From the NCBI GenBank assembly GCA_014925825.1, contig JACGCK010000004.1, positions 992,001-1,056,000 of the forward strand: a DNA stretch of 64,000 bases, in the 5' to 3' direction. The position numbers and the translations under genes are program-made. This stretch comes from Pholiota molesta (Eukaryota; Basidiomycota; Agaricomycetes; Agaricales; Strophariaceae). The notes beneath the pieces are model-generated. The model saw only the letters and a list, made by a program, of their open reading frames with translations. It was not told where the DNA came from and made no database searches. Positions 11,309-23,567 of the stretch are shown piece by piece (the stretch's first letter is position 1; every line of letters starts with the position of its first letter).

Positions 11309-13248
11309 GAGTATTCAACTCGACGAGCTTAAAGTTCAAGAACGTCTGCGTTGGGATCCTCGCACCAACAACATCTTAGGTGTTTGTCGCGAGCACGGGA
11401 AACAGAGCGCACTGGAATTTCGCTCTATAGTCCAAGCTGATGCTGTGGCAGAGGCTCTTCGAGAGAAGCGCATCCATCTCGCAACTGAGGTACGTGGCTA
11501 ATTTTTTTTTTGGTCAGTATCGTCAATATGAGATCTAGGTTACAGTAATCGGCGCTAGCATTTTGTGCGCCGAGCCTCATAAATACGTCACCAAGCCGTA
11601 TGGCATGTCAGGGAGTTGCAAGCGAGAAACGGTAGCAGATCAAGAGAAATTAATCTGTACTTCCGTCGACGCTCTCAAGGATCACGAAAAGGACATCAAC
11701 GCACGGCTATATTGCCTTTGCTCTGATGGAGACAGTCGCCGGCGCCGGGCGCTAATCAATATTGCGTTGAAACGTGTGTATATTCTCTCAACGATTCTTC
11801 AAGGAATTTATAGCTAACATTTTAACCCATTGGTAGGTAATCTCAATCCTGACGATTCAATCTATTCAACCTTATCCGCCCTCCCACTCTTCAATCTCAG
11901 ATGTGGAGACGATGCACTGATGGCCGATTTTGACTGGAAGCACGTCCTCAAACGTTTCCGGAATACCGCCATCCGCCACAAGGGGTTCAGCATCAATGGC
12001 TGGGCTTTCTCAACCTCTGTTCTTCGAGAACACCTCAAATCGCTCGATATGTCGGACCTCACCATTGAAACGCTCCTTTCGCCAAACGACAAGCAAGACG
12101 TCGTTCTGATGATCAAGCTCCTCTATGCTATCAGTCAGTTGTCATCCGCTCCTGCCACTGCAAGTCCCCTAACACGTTCTATGCGCGATATGCTGCGATT
12201 GCTGGGCCGCGTTTATGGGAATCTCCTCAGCGCTTATCTCGATGTCTCACTCTCATTGCACGAGCAACTTGTGAAGCTCAGTACTGCCGGTCACCTTATC
12301 CTTGCGCTCTACAATTCGGACAAAGGTCATTTTATTCCCGTTCAGTCTTACTTCGACATTATGTGCATGATCAAGAACGTATATTTTTGCGTCGCCAAGG
12401 CTCAGCGCGACAACCCAACTGGGCGCTTCTATATCATCCTCCTCGGAACCGATGGACTTGAGAAAGTGTTTGGGAAGGTGCGGACGATGGTGGGGAATGA
12501 CACAAATACCGACGTCCTCCAGCTGGCGAATCGAATCGATGGTGCGGTAAAATGTGTCAATATCCTCGAACATCATCCCGAATGGGGGGGCGATGCTCGG
12601 CGCTTAAAGGTCAAGCCTCTCAACGACAAAGAATCGGAGATTACGAGCAAGTACGATCACCTCAATCCTTCGGCGTTCACAGGTGACCTACGGGTGAGCT
12701 CTGTTGTTTTGCTTGGTTCGTGGAATGAAGGGCGTCGGCTGGCCGAAGAGGAACTGCGGTCCTTTGGGATTAATCCACCCTTCAGCCGTATGGAGACGGA
12801 GGATGGCTATGATATGTTATGTCCATTTGGGAATGGAAAGATCGTGCTTGTCGGTGGGCTGGAATCTGGCGAGTGCGATGAAACTGAGGAAGAACGAGAT
12901 GATCCTACAGTCATCCCTAGCACTGATCCTCAACCTCCAGATGTATTGGACAATGTCGCCCTCCAGCCGGATTTGGACGATCTCGCCGCAACCGCCAATG
13001 TTTCTACGAATATAGCAGATAAAGCGCCCTCTGCCTATGTTTCTGTTGATCCAACGTTGAAGCCGATACACAAATCATCCATTCTACGGCTATATTCAAG
13101 TCCTCTTACCATCAACGAGTCCAGAGACCGTCTCAAGCGCGTACGCGGATATTCTCGTTATAACGAAGTCAAGAGCGACGCGATTCAGGCCACTGCACCT
13201 GGAGGCGAATCAGAGGACACCCTGGACGTTCAAGACCCCGCCTTCGTG
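11309..13248 (+). pseudogene. Transposase-like gene, middle piece (P-element/THAP9-like core)
   Basis: Exons are about 11309-11489, 11539-11773 and 11837-13248. The piece resumes the frame interrupted at 6260 and ends where the 34-kb element begins. Motifs resemble the catalytic core of P-element/THAP9 transposases: IQLDELKVQERLRW (family 'DE.k...l.y'), CSDGDSRRRRAL (like 'CDgas.NR'), FDWKHVLKRFRN (like 'D..HllK..RN'), and TDGLEKVFGKVRTMVGN (like 'D.LEnfFg.vR..gG.n'). These would supply the acidic catalytic residues. The match is from memory of family patterns and was not computed. Removing the 34-kb element joins ...DPAFV to LVQCDKN with no frame disruption. I see no stop within the piece. 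Confidence 0.7.
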
Positions 13249-13266
13249 CACCTTTGGCAGCAGTTG
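13249..13266 (+). repeat. Left terminal inverted repeat of the giant KDZ element
   Basis: CACCTTTGGCAGCAGTTG, preceded by the target duplication CCTTCGTG at 13241-13248. The other two KDZ-like elements in the window also begin CACCT, suggesting a shared terminal recognition sequence. Confidence 0.9.
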
Positions 13267-13276
13267 ATGGGGGCCT

Positions 13277-13313
13277 TAAGGTGGGGTTTAATGTGCAGAT
13301 TAATCCCACCTTA
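13277..13313. repeat. Subterminal imperfect palindrome
   Basis: TAAGGTGGGGTTTAAT pairs with ATTAATCCCACCTTA around a 6-base loop. A related AGGTGGGGATTAATGG occurs, inverted, at about 47500-47520 near the right end. These repeated GGTGGG/TTAAT motifs are plausible transposase-binding sites. Confidence 0.65.
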
Positions 13314-13573
13314 GAGCCATCTCCGCGATCGCCGGTGCATCTAAGAATAGAACGTGTGCCATCCATCCTCACCATCTCCTAGCGAGCATCCCCAGAGCAT
13401 CCCACCAACATCCTAGAGATCGTTGGTCATTGCCCGGCTTCCCCCGCTGCATCTGCTCACGCTCCTCCCATCCGTTTTTTGGCCCGCCATGACGCGCCCT
13501 CCTCCTCGTCCACGGCGGCTCGTGTCTCTCTCCTTTATATCGTTCTCAACTCTTCTCAGGCTACTCTACCACA

Positions 13574-16500
13574 ATGACCAGGAATCTGCCCGCCCCACTC
13601 TCAAGATATCGTGCCGGCCAAATCTCCGTCACCTCCGGCCTAGGGTCCCACTTTGTTAGCCCTCACAAGCGCCCTCACAGGTTCAATACGCAGAAAAAGG
13701 GGACCGTGGCCTTCATCGATCTCGACGCCAGACGACAGCGGCTTAGAAAAGAGTTAGACGCGCTTCTCGCACCAAAGGACACATCTTCGTCTGCATTGTC
13801 AAGCTCTGACGACCCCGCCGCCAGCATGGACATTGATCCCGACGACCAATGGGTCGATGAAGAACCCCTCCCTGCAATAATAACCCAGCCTCCCGACGAT
13901 CCCAGGCCGATAACGACACCCAACAAGACAAGGCGCATCGCGCCTGATCAGGCAGCCATTGACCTCTATGCCAAATGGCAGGCCCTAATCCCTTCGCTAA
14001 TCGAGCCACTTCTTGCCTATACATCGGATTCGATCGGGAAAGCTGCTCGGGCGGTCGCAGCAGATTTTGAGGGCTCATGCAAGGGTTCCATCTCCTCTTG
14101 CGAGAGGAAGGAGGCCGTCCTTCAATGCCTTTACTTTGACCGTACGTATTTGTAGTGCAATTTTCCTCCTTTTATTAAATTCTTTTGCAGATTTTGTAAC
14201 AGTTAAAGTCAAATACTGTCCATGTCAGCCGCTCGCCCACACCCTCGTATGCCACGGCCTTTTCCCGACCGCTCCAGATCAAATCCGGATGGCGATTTCG
14301 ATTGATTTGTTGGACTTCTACAGCGCCCTCTTCGAGCGCTCCTGTGACGCCGTTAACGCGATGGCTGCTGCCCTTAACACTTTCTACATTCGGCGTGGAT
14401 TCTTCCTTCTTAACGGCAAGGTAAGCCCAGATCCAACTTGGAGCAGCGTTAGCCTCTACTTATGACGCGATGCCAGGGAGAAAGGTTCAAGGAGCCATTT
14501 CGTCGTGGGCTGGGATATGCGGCGCAGTGGATGGACAGCCTCCGCGCCTTGGTAGAGAAGCACACCGAGTCTATACTAGAACAAGCCGATACGTTTTTGC
14601 AAGCACAGAACTCTCCCCCAGCTGCAAGGCCAACCCTTTCTTTCAACCCTGATGCCTCCAGACTCCCCTATCAGCCGCCGCCCTACGGATCTCCTCACCC
14701 GCCATCACCAGAGCTGCCCTCGCCTCCATCATCTCCACCATCCGGAATCCCCAAGCAGCGTCCATGCCCTTCATCACCTTCTGAAGAATCATTGCAACAA
14801 TCCAAGGCACCTTTGACGCGATCAGAGTGCGCGCGAAGGCTGCGGCAGCTATGCCCTGCCTGCTTTGGGGGCGGGAAACATGGACGGTCGCTGGAAGAGT
14901 ATGTGTGTCTGCCGATCTAATTTGCCACGATACTTATTCGTCGGTTTGCTAGTGGGGGAGATTTTCAAGTTGCAACGGATGGAAACTTCCACCATCGCCA
15001 TCTTGTCTCAGGAGGGCGGGGCGTTCCATTTCATGAACCGAGGCACATAATACCCAAGTCATTCGTTGATGGAATAGGCGAAATGATAAGCCAAGCCAGA
15101 AAATCGTCTCCGAAAAAACGAAACCCCAAGGTTCCTGATTCAGCAGTCGATGAATGCGAGAAGTCCCACGATGCCGCCGACGGGGACAAAAAAAATCCGT
15201 CTCTAGCGAAGGGCGCTACGACGACATGGGCTGGATGTCCCTGGTTTGCCGCCATGACATTCCCCTCTTCTTTGCGAACATTGATACCGCTGGCGAGCAG
15301 CAAAAATATTTGGTTGCCCTCATCATATGGCTCTTTGGACTGATACCACCCAATGCGAGCGTTACCGTGCTATATGATATTGGCTGCGTGCTCGATCGTA
15401 GTACGCAGATGGTTAGTTCTCTTTACTTGTTATATAAAATGTCTTCCTCAGCCGTTCTCATTTTAGTATGACATCCTGCCATTGCATATCCACCATCGTG
15501 TTCAATTCGTCACCACTGCAATGCATGCCTACGGCCATCAGTGGTCATGTCAACTGTTGTATAATCCTCGACTCCATCACGGATTGGGCTTAACCGACGG
15601 TGAGGGTGTTGAGCGGACGTGGTCGCGTTTGCGAAAACTAATCCCCCTCGTGAGGACTTCAGCAGTAAGTCCATCCATATACAATTTTGACAACTGCTCA
15701 CAATATTTCTCGAAGCGCACACGTCGGATTTGGTTGACAGACCGGCAACTTTCCTGGATTGCTGCTGATCTGCGGGATGACCTTGGCGATTGGCTCAAGC
15801 GCCGCCAGCGGCTGGGCGTTGAAGGGCATCGCGCAAAGGCAAAGGCGATCATAGACCAGTGCTCGATGCAAGGGTCTGGCCTGCGTGCCCAGTGGGATCT
15901 TCAAAAAGAGGCCCAGCTATCTATTAGAGCGCGTGAGGATATTCCGCACTCCTCAGACTGTCCAGTACTCACCGTCAATCTCAGACGCACCCTCAAGGCT
16001 AAAGAAAGAACTCGACACAATTTTGAGTCTACAAGGAGAGCTGGAAACCGTGGAGAAAGCAATCAATGCTGCAAAGCTCATGCTGGCAACGTCTGCAACA
16101 CCCGAAGAGTCGAAGACCATTTTGAAAGGACTTCTGGAGATGCATGCGACATTTACGGAAAAGGTAGAGACACTGTACGTTTCACTGAACATTCACGACT
16201 CCCACCCCGACCTCAAAGGAGCAAGCTTGGAGTTCGTACGAACTCTCTTGATGGCTCGCGATTTGAAGATGAACATTCGAAAGCGAGCGATTGGAAGTTT
16301 TTTTGAATGGGACCGGTTGGATCAAGCGATTGGAGGCCAGAACCAGGCGCTTGGTAAGTGGCAGTTCGCTATGCTTCGCTCAGAGACTCACAAAATTCCA
16401 GGAACCAAGCTTCATCAGCAGACACGAAAAGCGATCTCCAAGAGAGCGCCAGCCTTGCTGACCGCCATCAGGAAGTTCAACGCCTACTGCGCCAAGCTTG

Positions 16501-18137
16501 AAGATATATACGATCCATCCTGGAACATACCCCTTCTGCTCCCACTTCCTACCAAGTTAGCAGATCTTCGCGATCACTCAAGTCTTATGGAGGATGTGTG
16601 GATCACGCCATCGGAGAGCAAGCCCCAACCTTGGCTTGATGATCCCGACGTTCGATCAGGGATACGCGCAATGATCAAGCTTGATCGTTGCACGGAGGAG
16701 CAGCGTCGGCTGGGAGAAGAATCCGACAACCTTTGTTCATGGTTTCGAAGAGAGCTAGGCGCAGTTGAGCTGGCTATTAGGGCACCTACTTGTAAGTGTA
16801 GCATCTCCAGGAGATCCTCTATCGCACAATCCTGACAATCTTGCAGGCAGCGCATATGGCGTACAGCTTGGGCAATATCGCGACCATCTCCTGCATTTGA
16901 AGACCAGATGGGCGAGTTCTTTGGCCTCCACGATCCGATTCGACTCCCATGCCGCCGAAGCCATGCTGATTGCGTCGCAGTTAACAGGACATCCAGAACC
17001 GCCACCTCACAAGTGGATCTATATGAATGCGGTTGAAGATGGCGAGGACGTTGAAGCTCAGCATGGCCAAACTCGAAATGATGGCAGAGGGACGCCCTTA
17101 CCGCTGCATGCCTCACCGGTGCAAGAGGAGGACGAGGATGTCATTATCGTCTCGGAGATTCTCCAAGTCGAGAAGGATGAAGCCGAAGACACGTCGGCCA
17201 TTGGATATACTGAGGATGCAATGCGCCTTCAGTGGATGCCACCGGTGGGGTTGCTCCTGCCTTCTTGATAATCATTCTAAAAAAAATTGACGCCCACTTA
17301 GGACCTCCAAAAGGACGAGGGCTTGCTTCACTTCATCAACAGATGCAGGGCTCTGGGCGGCGACCAATGCCGCGGCAGACCTCAATCTAACGCCTATGGC
17401 ATTGGCGAGAACGAGCTACAGATACTAGCCACCAACAATGCACTGCTCAACGATGTTTGTATAAACGGCCTATCCACCCTCCTTCAAGAACTCTTTTCCA
17501 GGGATCCCCTGCACCGCACCTCTGCCAATCGATGTGCACTTTTCTCAACGTATGACCTTAACCGGATTCGCTACAAGGCCCCCGACATCGAACTCTGGAG
17601 AAGTACATATCGTCATGATTTCTGGACTAAAGACATATGGATCATTCCAATCCACCGGCGATCGGAATGTCACTGGGCGCTGGCCGTCGTTTATCTTCAA
17701 CAAAGGGAGGTGCACGTCTTTGACAGTCTCGCAGGGAAGGCGTCGTGTCGTCGAGACGACATTCAGGTAGAGCCTCAAACCTTTCAATCAATATCATACC
17801 TCTGACGCCCTTTTTCCAGAGCATATCGATCTTTGTCTCCAGATTAATCGAGTTGGCAATTCGCTCCGGATACTCAATGATGACGCCCACAACCGGCTGG
17901 GTTGCAAAGCCTGCCATCGTACGTAGCCTCTCAGCTCAACCTTTGGACCCGGTCTGAACACTTTGCCAGGTGAACCCCGTCCAGTCGAATGGCTATGACT
18001 GTGGATTGTGGGTTTTGGCGTGGATCGCTGCCATTTTAAGGGGTTATGGCTCTGTTGGGGATGCAGTTGATGAAACTGTGATGCTCGCTTGGCGGGATAT
18101 TTTGGGAAAGTTAATTTATGCAGTGTCCTCTAAGTAG
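13574..18137 (+). CDS. KDZ transposase with CxC1 cysteine cluster and C-terminal Ulp1-like protease
   Basis: Twelve exons: 13574-14141, 14191-14420, 14477-14898, 14953-15411, 15467-15664, 15716-15932, 15985-16353, 16402-16791, 16847-17244, 17302-17766, 17820-17918 and 17970-18137. They total 3,983 bases, one short of 1,328 codons. The frame breaks at an A8 run (15188-15195), and one extra A restores it. The N-terminal region has a CxC1-like cluster (KVKYCPCQPLAHTLVCHG ... FERSCDAVNAMA). The catalytic region has ATDGNFHHRHL, WMSLVCRHDIPLFF, YDIGC, and HAYGHQWSCQ ... GEGVERTWSRL, typical of KDZ transposases. The last ~280 residues are a C48/Ulp1 peptidase with His in ECHWALAVV, Asp in VHVFDSLAG, and Gln/Cys in VQSNGYDCGLW, so the catalytic set is complete. 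KDZ-Ulp1 pairing is known; here the exon chain suggests a fusion. The start at 13574 is the first ATG before the long acidic N-terminal region. Confidence 0.88.
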
Positions 18138-18408
18138 TCACTTATCTGCAATAGCAATAACATTCCTACCCTTGCTTATGTGCATCAACTCGACCGTTAC
18201 AATGCGCGACAACTCGACGGATGACGTGCGTCCCAATTCCGCGGGGATCACGAAGAGAAGCCATATAATAATTTGTCGAATGACTCCACAAATTGAAGCA
18301 GGCGTTGCTTGCATTCCCCCACCACCTCTCCGCATCCTCCAGTATTGAAGCTGCCAAGGTAAGTGTCTATGCTGAATGCGAGTACCAGCAAACTAACCTT
18401 GGGATCAG

Positions 18409-18965
18409 ATGGCTGAGCCTTCCAACATCGCGTCCGGCACCAAAATCGCTCCAGAGGTCAATGCGGAATGGGTGGCAATGCTCCTCGAAATCCAGCAAGC
18501 GATGCTTGCATCCCCTGCGTCGGGGGACATCGAAGCTGCCGGGGTTGACAGGCACTCGTATGCAATCTGGAAGTTCGCACAGCACGCTGCCGCTTTCTAT
18601 CACCAAGCAGAGGCGGAAGGCCACTTGAAAGAGTACTTCAAATGTATCAACAAAATTTCCCGAGATCGCTGGCCCACCTTGGATGAAGACGCTCTCAGGA
18701 AGGTAGGCTCTTTCGCATTCACAGCGCGTCTGCTTCCAATGCTCTGGATAGGTGCAAACCGAAGTTATGGCTGCTGCAATCGGTACCAGCCTTAGCACTC
18801 CCTCTCAAGATTGGCGGGTCGTGTTGGATATTGCTTATGACCGTGCACATAGGGTAAGCATTCCACTCATTTTGCTCGAGCTTCTGGCGTCTCAGAATTC
18901 ATTAGTGAAGATTCAACTAAAGTGCACAGGCCGAAAATACGGAGGCAGGCAATGCAGCGCATTAG
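18409..18965 (+). CDS. KDZ-element accessory protein, unknown function
   Basis: Three exons are likely: 18409 to about 18701, about 18750 to 18853, and about 18930 to 18965. They encode about 140 residues beginning MAEPSNIASGTKIAPEV. A coding exon could precede it (frame ending ...SSSIEAAK before the donor at 18360), so the start is uncertain. The protein is helical and soluble in character, with YAIWKFAQHAAAFYHQAEAE and KCINKISRDRWPTLDEDALR. I do not recognise a domain. It lies directly downstream of the KDZ-Ulp1 transposase on the same strand, inside the element, so it is probably a transposon accessory gene. Confidence 0.5.
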
Positions 18966-19132
18966 AATATTTGTGACACATAGGTAGCTTCAATTAACAT
19001 GATCTCGCTGCGTATTCAGCTCCAAAAGCTTGCTCAATATAACATTGCATCTCTCAATTCCATGCCATACAATCAAAAATGGCCATCATTGCTTGTCAGA
19101 AAAATTACAGCAAGGTTGTATTTAATTTGGTA

Positions 19133-19765
19133 TTACATCGACGTTTCCTGCCTAGCCTTCTTGGGCTTTGGGCGTGGCTGCGGCCGGGTGGGTGAATCCT
19201 CGCAGCCCGAACAATCCCCATACTTTCTCTGTGGGCAGGGCTTGCAGTTAGGAAAGAGTCTAGGGCCAAATGGATGGCGCACATGCCTTATTAGGATCGA
19301 ATCCTTGACGCCGCTCTTGAACTGTCATGACTTTCCTTGGGCTTCGCGGGCAAGGTCCTTCCGGCAACAGCGACGCAGCCAAGTCAAGCGCGCCCTCGAT
19401 CCACTAATACAGGCATGATGGTTCAGACGGCCTATGTTATTCATGAAGGACATGGCGCGTACCGCTTTTTTTTGCACCCTGGCATCCTCCAGCGCTTCCT
19501 CGCTTCCGCCGTAATCCTGAAGCTTCAAACGCCAGCGAATAAACCAAAGATCAAATAAACGGCCAATAAACATTGGGCCATCCTTGCGGCCTTTTACAGC
19601 CCGATAGGATGGGGCGAGGTCCTTGATGAGCTCGACCTGCTCAGCCAACTCGGCCTGTGCAGCGAGTTCGATCTGCGCAGCGAGCTCCTCAGGGGATTTC
19701 AACTAAGGCGACTTCATCAGTTCATGCTCGGCATCAGGTGGTGGGCGGCGTACCATGAAGGCCAT
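19133..19765 (-). pseudogene. KDZ-element accessory gene, Cys-rich C-terminus, with internal stop
   Basis: Reading from ATG at 19765, MAFMVRRPPPDAEHELMKSP is followed by an in-frame TAG at about 19703-19705. The same frame then stays open through an Ala/Glu-rich helix (LAAQIELAAQAELAEQVELI) and a conserved-looking block (RKDGPMFIGRLFDLWFIRWR). A probable intron (donor at about 19417, acceptor near 19327) leads to a C-terminal segment with CKPCPQRKYGDCSGCEDS and a Pro/Lys-rich tail ending at 19133. The cysteine cluster suggests metal binding. I do not recognise the family. The internal stop points to a degraded gene, a missed intron, or a sequence error. It is convergent with the preceding accessory gene. 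Confidence 0.5.
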
Positions 19766-19924
19766 GGATGCAAAAGGGTGGGGGGGAAAGCTGGGGCAAA
19801 AGGTGAATGTTCGAAGCAGGCGGCGATTGTAGGCACAGTCAGGCTTTAAAGCAATATGGGTGGGTGCGCACGCGGAGTTGCTAGGCACGAAGCACAAGGC
19901 CTTCTTCTTGCAACTCCCATCAAG

Positions 19925-20383
19925 ATGGGACGCACCCCCCTGTACCGTAGTGCTGAGGAAAAGGTGGTCGCTAATAGGGAAAAAAGCAAAAGATACTATG
20001 AAAAGTAAGCCAAGTACTCACCAGACACATATATGTTCTAATTGCGGTGTCAGAAATAAGCGCTCCATCAACAAAAAACGAAGAAAGGGGTACGCGCGCC
20101 AGCACGCAGTAAAGGGGTAAGCAGAAGTGGAAAAATCTATCATTAGTGTGTAATCTTTTTGCAGGGAACCTGAGGCCGTACCTGCACGCAGCGGCACCCC
20201 AACCACTACTGCACCAACCGATCCTCTTGTCACCTGGATGGAGGGCGTCGAAAGAGTACATCGCGGCCTGGGCCGGGTTACCGGAGAGGTGCCACAAGAT
20301 TATGTCGAGCGAATCTGTGCAAGTTTCCTAGAAAATCGAGACAAGGATCGAATCTACGAAGAAGTTGTCAGAATCAGCAGATA
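19925..20383 (+). pseudogene. KDZ-element accessory gene, split by fold-back copy B (5' part)
   Basis: Exons are 19925-20004, 20054-20116 and 20165-20383. The frame continues after the fold-back element at 23568-23769. The protein starts MGRTPLYRSAEEKVVANREK and is strongly basic (INKKRRKGYARQHAVKG), fitting a DNA-binding or nuclear N-terminus. A region with DPLVTWMEGVERVHRGLGRV follows. The fold-back element inserted within the codons for ...RISRY, and removing it with one GCAGATA duplicate joins R-I-S-R-Y to R-N-S-I-Y in frame. Similar small 'LY.s.E.k..aNR.k' proteins recur beside basidiomycete KDZ transposases as I recall them. The function is unknown. Confidence 0.6.
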
Positions 20384-23300
20384 GAGTGGTGCCTACCACT
20401 TTTAATGATATGGACATGGTAATAGCCAGGAAGCCCGTTTTATATTTACCATGCTACTAATGAAATGAGATATGCCTGACAACTTAATGAAATCTTCTTA
20501 GAGTGCGATATCAATCTTTGCCACTAGATCTCAATACTTACTGCCAGGTATTTCATTCCTGCCATTGCTGGGATATCATATCTGTTATGGGGTATTTTAT
20601 TCCTGCCATAGCTGGGATATCATATTTGTCATGGGGTATTTCATTCCTGCTATAGCTGGGATATCATATCTATCATGGGGTATTTCATTCCTGCCACAGC
20701 AGGGATATCGTATCTATCATGGGGTATTTCATTTCTGCCAATGGGGTATTTCATTCCTGCCATAGCTAGGATATCATATCTGTCATGGGGTATTTCATTC
20801 TCTGCCATATATGCTTAAAAGGCTTCTATATTTAGAATTCACATCAGATTGGGTAATTAGATCAATCTGCTGATTGATCAGACACATGATAGATAAGATT
20901 TCCCAAAATAGCAATGTCTTATTAGGCATATGACCCTATTTGGGTGTGGGAACATCCCAAAATAGAATATATCCACTATCATTGGTACTGCATATTGCTG
21001 CCTGGGCGCTTCCCTTGAACGAGTATAGGACTATGTTATATCAGTAGATGCGTATTTTTAATACGAATCCAGCGCAAAAGGTTTCGTGATTTTATCTGCA
21101 CGCGTTCACGAGATATAAGCGAAATACTGGGTGCGCTTAATGAGCAAACACTGTAATTTGCATTTTCTTCTATAACCGGTGGGTCTATTCGTACGCTCTA
21201 AATTACATTATGTAGGTGTCATAAAGAGCTTTACAACGCGCCCTTGATCACGTATTTGCGTCAGGTATTAGCGCGGGAAATTGCGTGCGCTTATTTAGAA
21301 ACGCGCGCTTCTAGCACCCGCATTTCTCACGCTCTTTCCACGAAAACATACCGTAAAATACTACCTATATGTACCTTTCTACTGCATGTTATTTGGAATG
21401 ATTCGATGGAATGGTGCACCTGTATTCGCATTTTAATTGTTCTATATATACCATAGCAGGCAACGGATAAATTTGTGCAATTTTGTACAGTTCTACTCTC
21501 CTGATTTTTCTCAATTTAATGATATAGGTACTGTGGCAAGAAATGGGGTATAGGAGAGCGAAATAGATTGGGTGCTGGCATGGAAAATAGGCTGGATTGA
21601 TCGGAATTACCATATTTGGCTAGCCATCAGTGGCAGATCCCTCTGGACCCCCTCAAAAGTAGGCACCCATTTCTCCACCAATTCTCAACCAAATCACTTC
21701 AATTCTTTTGCAAATAGTATTTATTCAAGGATAGAATAATTTCCATTGAGTTAGATTCATCAATTTATCTCTTTGTGTGCATGTGTTTATTGATTTCGCT
21801 TTTTGGCCCAGGTGAGCAATATCTCTCTCTTGAAATATTGCATATTTGAACATGATTCCACTTGGAGAAGGAAGAGAAAAGTAAGTAGACCTTGGAATAT
21901 ATTTTTGCAGGGAGGTGGGGATATAAATCATTTCGCTTTTAAGATAGTCAGTTATGACTGTTACAGTTCTTGTAGCAATTGATACATGTCTCTATAACAT
22001 TTCTGTAATACCATTTCAAACCATGCTCATTGACCTTTCCAAACACATGTTCCTAGACCTAGTTACTTTTCTTCATCTGTTCCAAGTGGAATCACACTTA
22101 AATATACAGTATTTCAAAAGATGGATATTGCCCATCTGGGCCAAAAAGCGAAATCAGTGAATGCATACACATAAAGAAATAAATTTGTAAATATAACACG
22201 GTGGAAATTATTTATCTTTAAATAAATACTATTTGCAAAAGAATTGAAGTGATTTGGTTGAGAATTAGTGGAGAAATGGGTGCCTACTTTTGAAGGGGTC
22301 CAGAGGGACCTGCCACTGATGGCTAGCCAAATATGGTAATTCCGATCAATCCAGCCTATTTTCCATGCCAGCACCCAATCTATTCGCTCTCCTATACCCC
22401 ATTTCTTGCCACAGTACCTATATCATTAAATTGAGAAAATCAGGAGAGTAGAACTGTACAAAATTGCACAAATTTATCCGTTGCCTGCTATGGTATATAT
22501 AGAACAATTAAAATGCGAATACAGGTGCACCATTCCATCGAATCATTCCAAATAACATGCAGTAGAAAGGTACATATAGGTAGTATTTTACGGTATGTTT
22601 TCGTGGAAAGAGCGTGAGAAATGCGGGTGCTAGAAGCGCGCGTTTCTAAATAAGCGCACGCAATTTCCCGCGCTAATACCTGACGCAAATACGTGATCAA
22701 GGGCGCGTTGTAAAGCTCTTTATGACACCTACATAATGTAATTTAGAGCGTACGAATAGACCCACCGGTTATAGAAGAAAATGCAAATTACAGTGTTTGC
22801 TCATTAAGCGCACCCAGTATTTCGCTTATATCTCGTGAACGCGTGCAGATAAAATCACGAAACCTTTTGCGCTGGATTCGTATTAAAAATACGCATCTAC
22901 TGATATAACATAGTCCTATACTCGTTCAAGGGAAGCGCCCAGGCAGCAATATGCAGTACCAATGATAGTGGATATATTCTATTTTGGGATGTTCCCACAC
23001 CCAAATAGGGTCATATGCCTAATAAGACATTGCTATTTTGGGAAATCTTATCTATCATGTGTCTGATCAATCAGCAGATTGATCTAATTACCCAATCTGA
23101 TGTGAATTCTAAATATAGAAGCCTTTTAAGCATATATGGCAGAGAATGAAATACCCCATGACAGATATGATATCCTAGCTATGGCAGGAATGAAATACCC
23201 CATTGGCAGAAATGAAATACCCCATGATAGATACGATATCCCTGCTGTGGCAGGAATGAAATACCCCATGATAGATATGATATCCCAGCTATAGCAGGAA

Positions 23301-23560
23301 TGAAATACCCCATGACAAATATGATATCCCAGCTATGGCAGGAATAAAATACCCCATAACAGATATGATATCCCAGCAATGGCAGGAATGAAATACCTGG
23401 CAGTAAGTATTGAGATCTAGTGGCAAAGATTGATATCGCACTCTAAGAAGATTTCATTAAGTTGTCAGGCATATCTCATTTCATTAGTAGCATGGTAAAT
23501 ATAAAACGGGCTTCCTGGCTATTACCATGCCCATATCATTAAAAGTGGTAGGTACTAGTG
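20384..23560. mobile_element. Giant fold-back element, copy B (3,177 bp)
   Basis: Copy B is the reverse complement of copy A (6865-10044). The left end is GAGTGGTGCCTACCAC; the right end, read inward, is CACTAGTACCTACCAC. The 7-bp target duplication is GCAGATA (20377-20383 and 23561-23567). It shows the same near-identical outer arms, diverged central arms, 44-bp arrays and mirror-image short frames as copy A. It differs from copy A by only a few substitutions and single-base gaps (for example near 22382 and 22436). The insertion disrupts an accessory gene of the giant KDZ element, so it is younger than that element's arrival or travelled within it. Confidence 0.9.
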
Positions 23561-23567
23561 GCAGATA

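Noticed and set aside
13423..13659. Separate small gene before the KDZ transposase
   Set aside because: It overlaps the transposase start in another frame and has no conserved features; it is likely 5' leader.
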